Notes: generated from the sequence alone by a model not told the origin. Shown: positions 38,833 to 50,941, counted from the stretch's first letter. The stretch: 64,000 bases of DNA from Apoda limacodes (GCA_946406115.1 OX291549.1:17569901-17633900), one strand, 5' to 3'. Program-made: numbers and translations.

Positions 38833-40669
38833 TAAATTTGTTATTTTTTTTTATGGTCTTGTCACAGATCACGTTTAACGTTAACGTTAACGATGGCGTA
38901 AAATGCACTCGTATTTCAATAATAGCCAGGCCTTGTGGTCGACGGTCGTAAAAGGTAATCCTTGACCACATTCTTTCAACACTGAGGCTGTTAAACTAAT
39001 TTATGTATGGTAAGCAGAGCTGGCCGTTGTTGGTGGCTCTGGGCACGTTTACCTGTCTATTGTTCTGCTACCAGCCCTTCGAATGTCACAGTGATATAAG
39101 ACCTTTTGTATTTATAAACTTACCCAGGATCTTGCATACATGCATGCATTTAGCACAAAAACTTTCTTATTAATGTCAATTATCATTAAAAAAATAAAGT
39201 TTTGGTTTTAAATAAATAACGAGCTGTGGTGACTTAGGCGTCCTCTTTGCGTTCTGAAGGACCTGCCTACCATAAGTCTTTTTTCTAAATAACTCCGTAA
39301 GTAGACATCTAAATTTTCGTTTACACTCATTGACACCACTGGTGTTTCGCTAAAGGAAAATGTCGTGACATAAACCTGAGTACCTTCGTCTGAGAAAAGA
39401 TTCAAAAGTTTTATTTGAAATCCATATCTCACAGGAATTAGAGTAGATATGCCATGCAAAATTGCCCCCGCTAAAAGTTTGTGATAGTAGGTCCTACCAA
39501 CAGTGGGAATGTGTAAACATTCACCATTAATGCTAAATTCTTTATTTAGGTTAGGCCACAAAATTCTAGTTTTTAGTTTCTCATGTTATTTTTTGCACTA
39601 TTAATCTACATTATCTTTAGAACAAACAACTTCACTACAAAGGTACCGAAGCCGATATTTAATCCGGAAATAAAAAAAACAGAAGCCTAAAATTGCAAAC
39701 AATGTGGCATTCGATCTACTTTTTTAAAATTACATAAAAAAATCGACCGATCAAATTGAGACCACGGAAAGTGAGTTGATCCCAGGCCGTGGCACAGAGT
39801 GGTCACATTTAACAATAGACCCGCGCATATGGCTACCGACTGACGACACTTACTGACTTTTTCTTACTATTTCCTGACAATCAATATTGAATTATATTTG
39901 ACTACGAACAAGGTCCAATATCCTTGCTTTCGCAAGATCCATGAAATTTGATATTCGCACCCCGGTATCAAAAAGTAAGGGCAACGGAAGGAAGTAAAAA
40001 GTAAAGGTTTTTATTCACTTTCACGTCGTTTGTACACACATGGCGTTGTTTTAAATTTGAAACAGGAATTAAAGATATTGCAAAATATATAGGAAAAGAA
40101 CCTGCAAAAATTAAAACATAGAGCGGATTGGTTACATTGTAAAAAACACAGTCAGGTATCTGTAGCCAAATCATGTTTAGTTTCTCATTATCATAGCAAT
40201 TTCATATTATGCGTAATAACAATCTAAATATATCTTTGGGGCCATCTTTAAACACACAATTTTTGCAATATTAGACCAGTAGGTACACGAAAAGTGGTCT
40301 CTATGACTCTATCATTATCCACGATTATACGATTTTCCTCACACATAATATTGTTACCCCACATATTTTAAATTACCTAAAGCAACTATATTTGTATTCC
40401 ATTTTGACATCATTAATGGTAAACTCGGCAACCAAACATTGCTTTTATTTTGTAAGTTCATATTATACAGAAATAAACGAACTGGAGGCGTAAATAACAC
40501 AATCTTTCCAATCCAGACTTACTGACTCAGCGACGATGTACTCTATACGACTTATGGGCCATATTAGATCTGCATCAGAAACAGTTGTGACTATGTACCC
40601 ACTACCTCTCATGCAGGATTAAAGTGGTGATACAAGCTTCCCGCATTATAGTCAAAGTATTTTTTTTTT
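38833..40669. other. Non-coding stretch with one unassigned open frame
   Basis: Contains a 117-codon minus-strand frame (listed separately). A 12-bp palindrome, GTTAACGTTAAC, occurs near 38880-38892 inside 'aacgttaacgttaacg'. At 40568-40630 'tctgcatcagaaacag' and 'ctcatgcaggattaaag' repeat the words at 21990 and 29553. Confidence 0.4.
39208..39561 (-). other. Unrecognised 117-codon open reading frame
   Basis: The longest ATG-started frame in this AT-rich interval runs on the minus strand from 39561 to 39208. The product is mixed hydrophobic and basic (an internal 'FSFSETPVVSMSVNENLDVY' stretch and a basic C-terminus 'KRLMVGRSFRTQRGR'). No signal peptide, zinc-binding pattern or family signature is evident. 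It may be part of a decayed mobile element or an exon of an unrelated gene; chance is also possible at this length. No flanking splice sites were convincingly matched. Confidence 0.2.
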
Positions 40670-41038
40670 GAAGTGAAAAGTTCTTTAGCGGCGCTGTGCA
40701 CTTTTTTTGTGATGGGTAAAAACTGTTAAACTCGCGTCAGGTCACGTGTCCTGATCGAAAATTCGTAAGATGTCACTCGCGTTAGGACACGTGACCTTTA
40801 TTTACATTAGGTTAGTTTTTATTTTTAGTATATGGCGATTATGAGTAGTACAGGGAGGTTGGATATGGGATTTTAATTCTATGACAGATTGAGCTGTCAA
40901 ATATACAACGTCAAAAAAGTAAATAAACAAAAGTTATTATTTTTAATAAAAAAATATGGATAAGAAGTGATGGGAAGTAAATAGCGAGTATGTTTTCACT
41001 TCTGCCGGCACTCCCGGAGTGCAACCCGTTTTTTTTTA
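40670..41038 (-). repeat. Interspersed repeat, copy 2 of the inverted pair
   Basis: Reverse complement of the 26609-26990 repeat over nearly its full length, from 'gaagtgaaaagttctttagc' to 'agtgcaacccg'. It keeps two CACGTG words (40743-40748 and 40788-40793). The copies differ by small indels, so they are separate insertions or an old duplication. Confidence 0.7.
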
Positions 41039-42817
41039 AATTAGGTTTGTACAAACACTTTTGAATCGACAAAGTTATAAAATACTATTTAATGATGCGA
41101 GAATCGTTATTAAAATCGTTACTTCATAAAAACATATACCTACTCATATGCAAACTTAGAGAAATGCCACAAAAAAAATATTTACATATGTTGCGTTTTC
41201 GAAAATTACATCAGCCATAACTGCGAAATTTTAGCTGGAATAACAATGAAATAAAAACCGACAAAACATAAAATACTGAATCAAAGGGTTTTATCACAAA
41301 AAAGACACAAATGCACGTGGCAGGATATTTGCGAAGCCCTAAATAAAGCTTACTTTGTGCAAAAGGGAAAGTATTGAGGCAAAATAATTGCTACAAAAAG
41401 TGTAAATATCGAACATGCGAACCTCTTCTAGTATCGACTTTCCTTTGTTCAAACTGTTGCGTCTATATTATGAGTCGAAATTTTACTACCTAATTTGTCA
41501 TTTCTTGACGTGGATAAAAAAAGCAAAAAGAGCTCCGCATAATGTATTTTTAGGTGAGATTATCTCTACGTTTCACAACACACTGGAGGAAAATTAGAAA
41601 GTTACGTCAACCTCAACCTGAACCCATTTTTCCTAGAAGATCGTAATGTGCCACTTGAATGGCTGTAACTTGCGTGACTTCATTTTATGTTTATTTTATT
41701 CCTAGAGCTAAATAAGGAATGATTGATTGTAGAGTTTGCCGATTGCTATGTATTGACTAGCGACACATTTAAAAATTCGCAAAATAAATTTAGATTAAGT
41801 ATTACGTAAATTTTTTTAATACATATATTGGGTTGTTTTTTCTTGTGCACAGCCCAGTGGGTGAACTAGCAAAATACAAAAACTACAAAGACTAACCTAC
41901 TTTTGTGATTGGGAACATGTAGAGATTTGGCGCTCAAAGAGTTTTTATGCTCTGAAAGATTTAGTATCCTCAGAGAATAGAGACTTATTGGCAAACTTTT
42001 GAGAGGGCTCTATATGCTTAATATTTGCCTTAACGCCAGTTAATCCAAAATGAACGATGTTGACTTCTGTAGAGTTAACTTTCTGTGTGACAAAAATATT
42101 TCTTAAGCTTAGCATGAAATTAAAAACCAATTTACTCAAATTATATTACACAAGTTATACAAAATTTATTACAGTGATTTGTTAGCTTTTAGTTAATTAA
42201 CATTCTATGTAACTTATTAATAATATATTCACTACAAGTAAACAATGAGTTATGGATTAAAAATATAAAGAATATAGTTAGTGACGGGATATATTTTTTT
42301 AAAGCTATGTTTTTACAGATACCTGTATACCTAAGCAGACACGAAACGAGCAGAAAACTGCACACGTAGGTAGAGCAGGCCTGTACTGGAGTTTCTGTTG
42401 AACTATGTGGTATGCCGTGATAAATGCTGGGCAGCGTTCAGAATATACATAGGTACAAACATACAATCGCGCTGTTATTAAGCTGGCTAATTACAGACAA
42501 ACATATATTAAAAGCTGTAGAAATCTTCATGGACAATCTCAAGCTTTTCCCAAGAGTAGCACTATATTATATTATAGAGCATTTTTTGCACTCAATTTAA
42601 AAGCTATTGAAACGTCACTCAAATTATGGAGACATTTATAGTTGCCATATAGTATAATAAATTTAAAAGCACTACATAGTTTAATCGAAAATGCTAAAAG
42701 CACGCCAAGGCCACTTCAAACAAAAACTGTATGATTCGTGTTTACTAACATGTTTCTGTGGCTTATCTGAGCTGAAACAATAACAGGTAACTGGCCATGC
42801 TCCATAAGGTGGCAAAC
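41039..42817. other. Non-coding stretch
   Basis: AT-rich with frames of 60-64 codons only and no recognisable repeat or gene. Confidence 0.45.
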
Positions 42818-42891
42818 TAACTTACGGTCTGCCTGATGGTAACCGGTCACCGCAGCCTATGGATGCTTGCAACACCTGGGGAATCATTAAA
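42818..42891 (-). mobile_element. LINE tail fragment
   Basis: 'ggtggcaaactaacttacgg', 'ctgcctgatggtaacc' and 'gcctatggatgcttgc' match the 3' end of the LINE at 9462-9975. The 107-codon + strand frame starting at 42859 begins in this tail and is not a host gene. Confidence 0.65.
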
Positions 42892-43500
42892 TATCTAAGC
42901 GCCAAAATTTCCCGGTCATTCACACCTGCTTCTACTCCCCACTACCCGCACCTCTTATCACTGCATAGGTATTTAAATGAATTGCTACTATATTTCTTTT
43001 TAAATAAGAACGAATTTAGAACTGAATCTCTAAAATATGATATTATTTTGATAGATATGTACCTACTATTGAGTCTAAATGAATATTATCATCTTGGTAT
43101 TGTTGTTGAAAAGAAAACTTATTTACCTACTGTTAATAACAAAGTTTTATTAGCAAAAGATAGAAATCCGGCTCTCAGTTAAATATTGTAGTTAATTTGT
43201 CTGATTAATGAATTAGGTAATCAGGCTGTTACGAGTTTTAACAACTCTTGAGGAGGTATCTATGTAAGAAGAACTGTGTATTTAACGCAGCTTAACTAAA
43301 TATACCTACATCGTCTGATGTAATGTAACTGAAGACATAATAAAAGTGATGATAAGCGATAACCTAACATAATAGCTAGTAACTCATTCATACCTACGAA
43401 TCACGTGATGCATGTATTTAGTTATCGAATTATATTATTAAAAAAGTGGTTAGTACTAGTTGGATGTAGGATCACTTTAAATAAAAATCCGGAAGTAATA
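42892..43500. other. Non-coding stretch upstream of the E75A-type promoter
   Basis: AT-rich with no recognisable element. It adjoins the CpG-rich block that begins near 43510. Confidence 0.4.
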
Positions 43501-43509
43501 GGTTATGGA

Positions 43510-44291
43510 TGGTGCTTGATGGATGAGGGTAGCGGGCAAGCGGGCCGAGGGGGCAACGGGTCACAGCGTCACTTGAGCTGCTCCACACCATCCATTAGCT
43601 CGGTTTCGTGTTCAAGTTCACTCGCGTTCCATCACCAAAAATATTTTGGTGGTGTGACGCAACGCTCGCTACCGGCAGCGAGCGCGGGCGTGCGGCTGCT
43701 GCGTCTCGCTCGAACGTTGGAGCGCTCGACGGTCTCACTCGCGCGCGACCTTGGCCGCGGAGCGCGGCAAGGTTCGGGTCTTTGACCCAACGGGGGCGAA
43801 ACCGGCGCGAGGGGGCGCCACCTCCAATCGCTCGCCGCATACGTCCGCGCGCGATCCCCATTGGTCCGCTGACGGCGCGGCAATGACCTCGGAGTTCGAA
43901 GTGTGCTCGGCTTCTTTCGAAGCGCACAAACTGACAGGCTTTGCCGACCGATAGAGCCTATATTCGCTCGACGGACTCTCCTCGTTCGTCGAACCGATTG
44001 TATCGGCCGCAGCGCTGATCTTTTTGCAGACTTTCACTCTTAAGGCGCGGTGTATCGGGCGCTAGTCAACAGCGCGCACGGCACTCGCTCGCTCGGCTCA
44101 GTTCGTCGATCGAGCTCGAGTGAGTCGCACGCGTCACGAAGGCGCGTGCACGAAGCGTAGCGCAAAGACGAGCGACCTTCATCCCTGCGCGCCGCGACCC
44201 TCGGTCCGTGCAGTGATACGGCGGGCTCTGGAGCCGGCTACCTTGGATGTGTAGTGCAGTGAGAACTTATAGTAAATAAATAGTAAGGCGA
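43510..44291 (+). promoter_or_regulatory. E75A-type promoter and 5' leader region
   Basis: About 780 bp of CpG-rich sequence ending at the E75A-type start codon, the largest such island in the window. An arthropod Inr-like TCAGTTC lies at 44098-44104 in a 'gctcggctcagttcgtcg' context; no TATA box at the usual distance and no good DPE was found, so the start site is only a suggestion. Several long frames (83-126 codons) cross the block on both strands, which reflects base composition. E75A genes are classically direct, early targets of ecdysone, but no convincing ecdysone response element was identified here by eye. Confidence 0.6.
44247..44279 (+). other. Upstream ORF in the E75A-type leader
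   Basis: ATG at 44247 opens a 10-codon frame closed by TAA at 44277-44279, 12 nt before the main start. If the leader is unspliced here, ribosomes would meet this ORF just before the E75 start, which itself has a weak context (c at -3). No function is known; it is read directly from the sequence. Confidence 0.4.
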
Positions 44292-44397
44292 ATGACTCTC
44301 GCCATGTCTCCGGAGAGCAACGGCTACGTGCGCTACGATGCGCCCGCAGATGCTGTCATGATGAGCCCCGCGCACCGGGAGCCAGAGCTACATATTG
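44292..44397 (+). CDS. E75: E75 A-type isoform, first coding exon
   Basis: Encodes 35 residues from MTLAMSPESN to EPELHI plus the first base of a Glu codon. The donor at 44398 (g|gtacgg) is phase 1 and joins the finger-1 exon at 49413 to read [13 protein letters not shown]. This segment is the isoform-specific A/B (N-terminal) domain of a two-fingered E75; known lepidopteran E75A has a short start of this kind, and the A label is from that memory, so E75C remains possible. The second in-frame ATG at 44304 has the better start context (gccATGt), so either Met may be used. It lies 10 nt after a 10-codon upstream ORF and directly after the CpG-rich leader. E75 is a nuclear transcription repressor/haem receptor in the ecdysone cascade. 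Confidence 0.9.
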
Positions 44398-44862
44398 GTA
44401 CGGAGATGATCCCTTCCTGTTTACATCATCCAGCATTTGTTTACTTCCTTGTTGACTACTTGTGCCTCACATTCAACAAACTCTTTTATCACCATGTGAA
44501 CCTGTGCTGTTTATAGCTTGTTTACTTTTTGTTCACTTAATTATTACTTATAGATTCCCCTATTAGTTACATCAACATTGATACTTGTATGTTGAATTAC
44601 TACATAACTTATTTTTTTTTATCCTGAAATGGACATGAACTATTTCTGTTAATTCATTTCATAAATATCAAACTAAATTACTAATTACTATGTTTATATT
44701 GTGACCGTGATCAAGCCATGTTAACTTACCAATTCACAGGCTATTTGTATTTTCAACTACAAAATCCCAAATACGTTTACAGTTATCAATTTCGATTACG
44801 CAACATTTAATATCCGACAAAAGTAAAACCAAAACTTTCTTAGCTCTACATTTTTTGAGACC

Positions 44863-45022
44863 AGGGACTTTATTGGGAACAGTCTCGAGCTATTCGAACT
44901 CTGGAATTCGAGACAAAAATGCATGGAAGTCTGACTTAACTCTCGAAACCTGTAAATTTACTATAAATTTTTCTCTCGAATTCCAGAGTCCGAATACCTC
45001 AAGACTGTTCCCTATAAACTCA
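44863..45022. repeat. Hairpin MITE copy 2 (AACAGTCTCG family), intron 1
   Basis: Left 'gggactttattgggaacag' with 'tctcgagctattcgaactct' is mirrored on the right by 'ttccagagtccgaatacctc' and 'agactgttccctataaa'. The arms are long and the inner loop 'gcatggaagtctgacttaac' is shared with copies 1 and 3. About 160 bp, non-coding, able to form a near-perfect stem in the pre-mRNA of the A-type isoform. Confidence 0.8.
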
Positions 45023-46878
45023 GGATGTAGAGTCGCTTGAGACCAACTTTAATTTTTTACATACTTTTCGGTTACTTATTCGGTTTTAAAATCTCTACAT
45101 ATTTTTTTACTCATATTTCAAAGCAGATTAATAGTTAAAATTTTATATTGTTAAGATAATAATAATTAATGACACGTCTGTCGTCAAATCATTTGTAGTA
45201 AAGGGTAAATAGCTAATAGTGTTAAGGGAAAAATTTCAACATTTGCAGAACAAATGCTGATTGATGATTGTTGAGAATTTCCAAAAGGGAAAAAAACAAT
45301 TAAATTGGCATTGTGCGAAATACCTATGCACTGTACTTGATAGAATAACAGTCAGGATACTCTGTTAAAACGATGGGGTTGAATGCGAACACCGTCAAGG
45401 GCGCTTTTTATTGATTTGCTTTCAATCTCTTAATGATCTTATCGACTTTTATTGATTCTATTGTTAGACTACCTAATCTTACTCTCCCATGAAATTAACG
45501 ATTAACTGTAAAAATAACCGTTGCAAAAAATCTTTTTATTGTAACTAATAATAATAAAAAATAATCTAACATACTATTACTGCTCGGTTAATACTGTAAT
45601 GTACTTAATTGTCAAACATTTGTCATAGATAAATGATTTGACGTGTTTAAGAGTGTCCATTGGGAGATTTTACTATTTTCTACTAGGTATTTCATCTGTG
45701 TAAAGGAAATATACGTACCTATGGCAAGCAGCGCCCCGAGCGGTCGAATTTTGAAACAATTTGTAATAGAAATAAAACACATTAAAAACATATTAAAAAA
45801 TATTTATGCTTGCCTTTACTATACCTCTATCAGTTTGTTTGTATTTTAAGTAGTCTCAGTTATATTCTTTTCTCTAAAACGTATTGTTATCTGTACATTC
45901 TTTTACATTTGATATTAATAGTACATTATAAATTGTGTTAAAAACTTTCTGTTGAATGTAGATATAATAAACTACGTCAAATAGTTGTTATCGTGTCGGT
46001 AATGGTCATACATGCGAGCGTGCTACGTTACGTGGCGAGCGTTTCATGCTAGCCACCACTTTTACTTTCTTTCTCTCAGACGTGTATCTTGCATGACTCT
46101 AATAACATTAGCACGCGAGCCACTTTCAAAGGTGTCTAATCTTAGATGCTTAAGTTGATATTATAATAATTAATTTGCAGATTGTCTATACGAGTCAGAA
46201 ATACACACATTTAATCAACTCAAATTTCACAGACAGGGACATGGGTCAAATAGATCCAAGTAAAATATTTTTGCTGATTTTTAATTTATTTATAATATTG
46301 TCTACAGTAAATACGTACGTACGTGGTATTTTCATAGGAAATAAAATATCGAGTACGTGTCACATTAACAATTAAGCGACATTACAATTTATATTTACAA
46401 ACAAACGCAACCGTGACACAGTTTTTGGAATCGTAACAACAATTGCGTTGCATACGCAAAAAAACTTTCTCGCGCGCTTTCCTCGCCACTTAATTGACGT
46501 AACTGAATAGCGAAGCGCGAAACTCTCACACGCGTCTTGCAGAAAAACGCGCGTTGCATCATTCGAGGAGAAATGGTTGCACGCTACACTCTCTTGACTG
46601 CATTGCAAATGTTGCAACTGCAATAGTTACGTCTCACCGCTTTCCCTGCCCCATTGTTCCCCCACTAGTTGAAGACGAACGAAAGTTTTGCTCGAGATCG
46701 CACCGAATTCGGCTTAGAAAAAGAAAGTAACTAACGCTATAGAAAGCGACGCGGCAAGTGGTGAGCGCCAGAAATAGAAAGTTTCGAAAAGGTCATCCGT
46801 TCGTTCCCTTAGCAAATAAACAAACAGACGGGAGAGAAAAGTGAGAGCAGTCGGGGAATCCGAACCAGTTCCCCGATC

Positions 46879-47028
46879 ATGGCCGCCGCCTGCGACGCGC
46901 CGGCTTCCCCTCTTTGTCTACACTATCTTACCTCCAACCTGTTGTCTGTCCTGTTACCATGCACTTTAGTCCTATTATCGTTGACCTACAAACCAAATTA
47001 CTTATATCATTATCTTTCTTACTTATAG
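46879..47028 (+). other. Short frame with strong start context inside intron 1
   Basis: ATGGCC with a c at -1 and a at -3 (gatcATGG) opens a 49-codon frame starting MAAACDAPASPLC, just after a CG-richer patch. It could be the start of another E75 isoform or of nothing at all: to enter the finger-1 exon it would need a phase-1 donor, and the only candidates (for example T|gtctac at codon 13) are weak. Kept because its composition and start context stand out from the intron. Confidence 0.15.
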
Positions 47029-48311
47029 TCTTTGATTTCTTTTTCCATTTGTGCTCGTCATAGCCTATAATTAAGCTAATGGTAGATGCGAGGTGACCAA
47101 ATGCACACTATAAGTTACAATTATGCGTGTATCGACGATAATATGAAATGTATGCATAGTTTGGTGAAACAACGTTGAGGTCGATGACACACAGACCACG
47201 TCGCTTTCTAAAATAAGTATTCACAATGTCAGTGAAGGCACGCAAGGCGCGGGGTTGCGTCATTGGATTTATTAGAAGACGGTCATTTACGCAACACTAC
47301 TAGATAGACAAACTGTTATTGTGGGTACTTGTATGATATTTCTTCTTCGGTATATATGTCACTGACTGAAGAGTGCCAGTGTCAATAGTTTTTACCACTA
47401 ATTTACCTACTACGTGCTTGGTTAAATTGTGACAGATATCCCTTTTTTCTTATTATATTTATTTATATATCGCATACCAACAATGTACAAACTAAGCATA
47501 TTAATTACATTTCGAAGTACATCGATTTACAGGTGTAGGCAAGCTTAGGAAAGTGACATAGTATAGAAAATCAGTTTTATAATAAACATGCCTATAGAAA
47601 TATATTGATTAAAGAATCAATCCAAATATTCTGGAAATAACTGAACGATTGTTTGTGTAAGAACAGTTTTATTATCACAAAACAAATTTGTTTTACCATT
47701 AGCGGCTGGAAATATTTCAAGTACTCACTCACATAGTCACTAAGTGTAGACATTACATTTGGTATAGTTATACAATTATACAACTGATGTGTATATTGTA
47801 AGTTACTGTAACATTTACACGACCTTATCTTTTTACTAAGGCAGTTAAATGAAACGATATTAAAGTTTGTTAATTCGATGTTTAAACGTTTAATAAAAAA
47901 ATACATAAAAAAGGGAAAAGTACCTACAATACAATAAACTTTTCGACCGGGTGGTCAAAAATCAAAACAACAGTCGCCATATCGAAATGTTGTGAACTTA
48001 CACCGACACTAGCAACCAAACACTGGGCCAGAAAAGTTTGCTGCACTATATGAATATAATAATATGAGAATTTGAGCACACATAGTCAATCTTAAGTACA
48101 CAAGTCTAATGCAGATAACAACTATAATACGCATTTATGAACCTCGAGAAATAAGCACTTTAGTCTCACTTTATGGTACATGTAGGCATTTGTTGAAAAA
48201 TATAGGCTAATTTCATTTTTTCGAAGCACATGAACCGAAGCGCTACAATGTCACATGTTGTCGTAACATGTCGTATCATTTAGGTTAAACAAGTAGTATT
48301 TAAATGTTTAT

Positions 48312-48350
48312 TAAAGCTTGTTTGCCACCTTAGTCGTATAAAAAAAAACC
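48312..48350 (+). mobile_element. LINE tail remnant in intron 1
   Basis: 'aaagcttgtttgccacctta' followed by 'gtcgtataaaaaaaa' is the reverse complement of the LINE 3' terminus with its A-run, reduced to about 40 bp. Confidence 0.5.
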
Positions 48351-49412
48351 TACGAGCACCTTTAAATTCTTGTTTGTTTGTCTTGTCTTACCGTGTATCT
48401 TAGATGTATTGTTTAGAACATTATTATTATAAATGTGTTTATAATTCGAACTTGTCGAATGATCATATAGAGAAAGATATCGATGCTATAGCCTAAAAAC
48501 CTACAGGTAGGTTACATGATAACAATATGAAAACATCAATGAAACTTGAATTGCTTAGCTTAGACGCTTTCTAGTGAAATGACTGGACAAACATGCAATT
48601 TGAGGTGTCTACACGCACGGTAGCCGATAATTACTGTATAAGTATTCTCCTCTCTCAATATTAAAAAGTTGACAGTCTCTGAAAGTAAACAAAACTAAAA
48701 AGTAACGTGATTTGCAGGTATGCTCACTCAGCGTCATATTGTTCTTGGGCCATTTTAAATTGGATGGCACATAAAGCTTTATTACTATTTGGGCTACTTC
48801 TTGTTTTTTTCCTTGTCTACCTTAGTTAAGATTTCCTCTTAACTATAAGGTAAAAACATAGATGCGTATGTATGTTTGTTCGTCGTCCTTTCACGTCAAA
48901 GCAAAAAAAAGTTCATAGCTCTATTATTTTTTTTTCTCGGTTACACGCAAACGAAGTCGAGAACACATTATCATAATCCGTGCTTAGTTATCTCGCTAAT
49001 TTCCTTTGAATTATAGAGGTACATTTAGATGTAACCTTAGTTTTAACACATGAAACAGTTTACATCGATTAATCATAAACAAACCAGTTTGAACGCAAAA
49101 ACAAAATGCAAAATCCAATTAGCTGCTAAAGCCACTTACAATAAAATTGAATAATCAAACGCTATGTTTACACTCCTGAGACTAGAGCTATGGTAGTGAC
49201 GTAAACGTATCACACCACACGTGTAAGCGTCAAACTCTGTTTAAACTGTACTACGTGGTACAACTGTATATGGATGGTATATCTGGTGTTTGGCTCACAG
49301 TTATGAAGGTCGTAATCTTTATAACCGTCCATAAGTTTCTCCTGCGCCTTCATCACTACGTCGAACGATTACATATACAATCCTGCTAACGGTTTCTTCT
49401 CGTTTGTTTTAG

Positions 49413-49501
49413 AATTTGACGGAACCACTGTGTTGTGCCGCGTATGCGGAGACAAAGCCAGTGGCTTCCACTACGGCGTCCACTCCTGTGAGGGCTGCAA
49501 G
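49413..49501 (+). CDS. E75: E75 first zinc-finger exon
   Basis: The exon (2 nt finishing a Glu codon plus 29 codons) encodes [20 protein letters not shown] then GVHSCEGCK. The four zinc-binding cysteines of nuclear-receptor finger 1 are present (C-x2-C-x13-C-x2-C) and the P-box EGCK-G is completed by the first codon of the next exon. Acceptor ag at 49411-49412; donor gtaaat at 49502, phase 0. It is included only in two-fingered isoforms and is skipped by transcripts starting at the B or D promoters. The finger contacts the AGGTCA half-site used by E75 and its antagonist HR3. Confidence 0.97.
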
Positions 49502-50504
49502 GTAAATAAACCAAAAGTTTTATTTTTTTATTATATTTCGAAATAAATATACTTGTAGTAATTTTAATATAGTGTCGCAATTTACCAGCATGCTCACCAG
49601 TTATCTCCTTTACGCTGCTGTACTGACATGCCACTGCCAAATTTTTTACTATATACGAACTTGGTCTCGTTAATTTTTTCTCTATAGTCTGTCTGTCGGT
49701 CTCGGTCTATAGCCTATGGAATATAGGTTACATCTTTAATTAAATGATCCACGGTAGTACCACTGTCGTAAAGCAGGAAATACGTCACAAGGATGATCTG
49801 TCCTGTCCTCCCGCTTCGGTTGGTCTCCTGTCGCAGGTGCTGCGGCGAGGTCGAGTCGCACGGAAGACATTCTCTTTGCATTCTACTAACAAAAGCCTGG
49901 TGACCTTATACTTATGCAATGTAAATTTATTTTTGCGGTTCGGAATAAAACAAATATCCGATGTGAAGTCGTAGTAAAATACAAATTCTTTGTATTAAAA
50001 TTAGTTTTGGGTCGATGGATACCTGCCGACGTCGGGCCGAGCGCTGGTCTGACCCTTGCCTGGTTTTTTTACTTTTATTGTTAATACCTGTTCCTATATC
50101 ACATGGGAACGAGTCGTTTCTCTTCAAAACACGCTAGGACCTTTGATCTGTGCATACAATGTGCAGCGGTGCGAGGTCAATTTAACGTGTGAAGGTTAAA
50201 TCGTTTAACTGTATTTTGTGCACCGGTTTGTACAATGCAGTTAAATTTTGTTTTCTACCTTTTGCCTTCTACATTAAAATCTGTGCATGTTTGAAATTTA
50301 AAAAACCTTTTTTTACACTGGTAACATAAAATAATTTACATTAAAATCGTTCCATAGGAACTACCGGTTCACCAATAACCCTTTAATAACCAGTTACGTA
50401 CAGAGTACAGGGTATAATTACTTACTTCTTAGATATAAATCTAAGTAACCAGGTTTTCGGTTAGATTGGCAAAATAACAACTTATAGCCCAATCGTGGTA
50501 ATGT

Positions 50505-50660
50505 AGTTTTTTTATAATACCACTAAGGTAGCAAACAAGCTTACGGTCCGCCTGATGGTAAGCGGTCACCGTAGCCTATGGACGCTTGCAACACCAGGGG
50601 TATCACTCGCGCGTTTCCAACCCTTCAAAATCTAAGGACTTGGAGATTAGGCCAGTGTTA
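50505..50660 (-). mobile_element. LINE tail fragment in intron 2
   Basis: T-run, then 'aataccactaaggtagcaaa', 'caagcttacggtccgcctg', 'cggtcaccgtagcctatgg' and 'atcactcgcgcgtttcc'. It matches the 9462-9600 LINE end for about 130 bp. 5'-truncated. Confidence 0.7.
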
Positions 50661-50803
50661 AATGTTCAGAAGGAGCCTGTCCCGTCCTACTCCGCCGTGG
50701 ATATTCTCATGAACGTTACTACACTTTATTTATGACTAAAACATATATTGGAACATTCGTTTTAAGTAGGTATTATAGCATTCCACTAAATTACTTAAAA
50801 AAA

Positions 50804-50814
50804 TATTTAGGTCA
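50804..50814 (+). promoter_or_regulatory. ROR/HR3-E75 type response element (RORE-like)
   Basis: TATTTAGGTCA matches the monomeric site WAWNTRGGTCA that, from established work, HR3 and E75 (like ROR and Rev-erb) recognise. It is inside an E75 intron, which would allow feedback by HR3 or E75 on the locus. An 11-bp match can occur by chance and no function is shown. Confidence 0.3.
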
Positions 50815-50941
50815 TAACACATTCCACTCCAGTTACATACAAAACAACGTTTATATCTACTATGTAGCGAACGTATCTGATTACTATTACTTCCTTGTTA
50901 GAAACTTGATTCACTTACGCGTAGGTAGTTTTACCTACTGA

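Larger units (their letters stand above)
44398..49412 (+). other. E75: E75 intron 1 (A-type start to finger 1)
   Basis: About 5 kb from gtacgg to a pyrimidine-rich 'tttcttctcgtttgttttag'. A branch-point-like TGCTAAC lies at 49384-49390, 23 nt before the acceptor. It carries a hairpin MITE near its 5' end (44863-45022), the fragment of a LINE tail at 48312-48350, and a CG-containing patch at 46440-46920 with a well-placed ATGGCC (46879). Otherwise it is AT-rich without coding signals. Confidence 0.8.

Noticed and set aside
42859..43182. 107-codon + strand frame
   Set aside because: It begins in a LINE 3' tail and continues into AT-rich sequence without domains.
43595..43927. Minus-strand frames of 83-110 codons in the A-type promoter block
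   Set aside because: Several frames on both strands are open at once in CpG-rich DNA with Arg/Ala/Pro-rich low complexity, which is compositional.
47160..47190. Ecdysone-response-like palindrome around 'gaggtcgatgacac'
   Set aside because: Both half-sites deviate from the AGGTCA/TGACCT inverted repeat, so the match is too weak.
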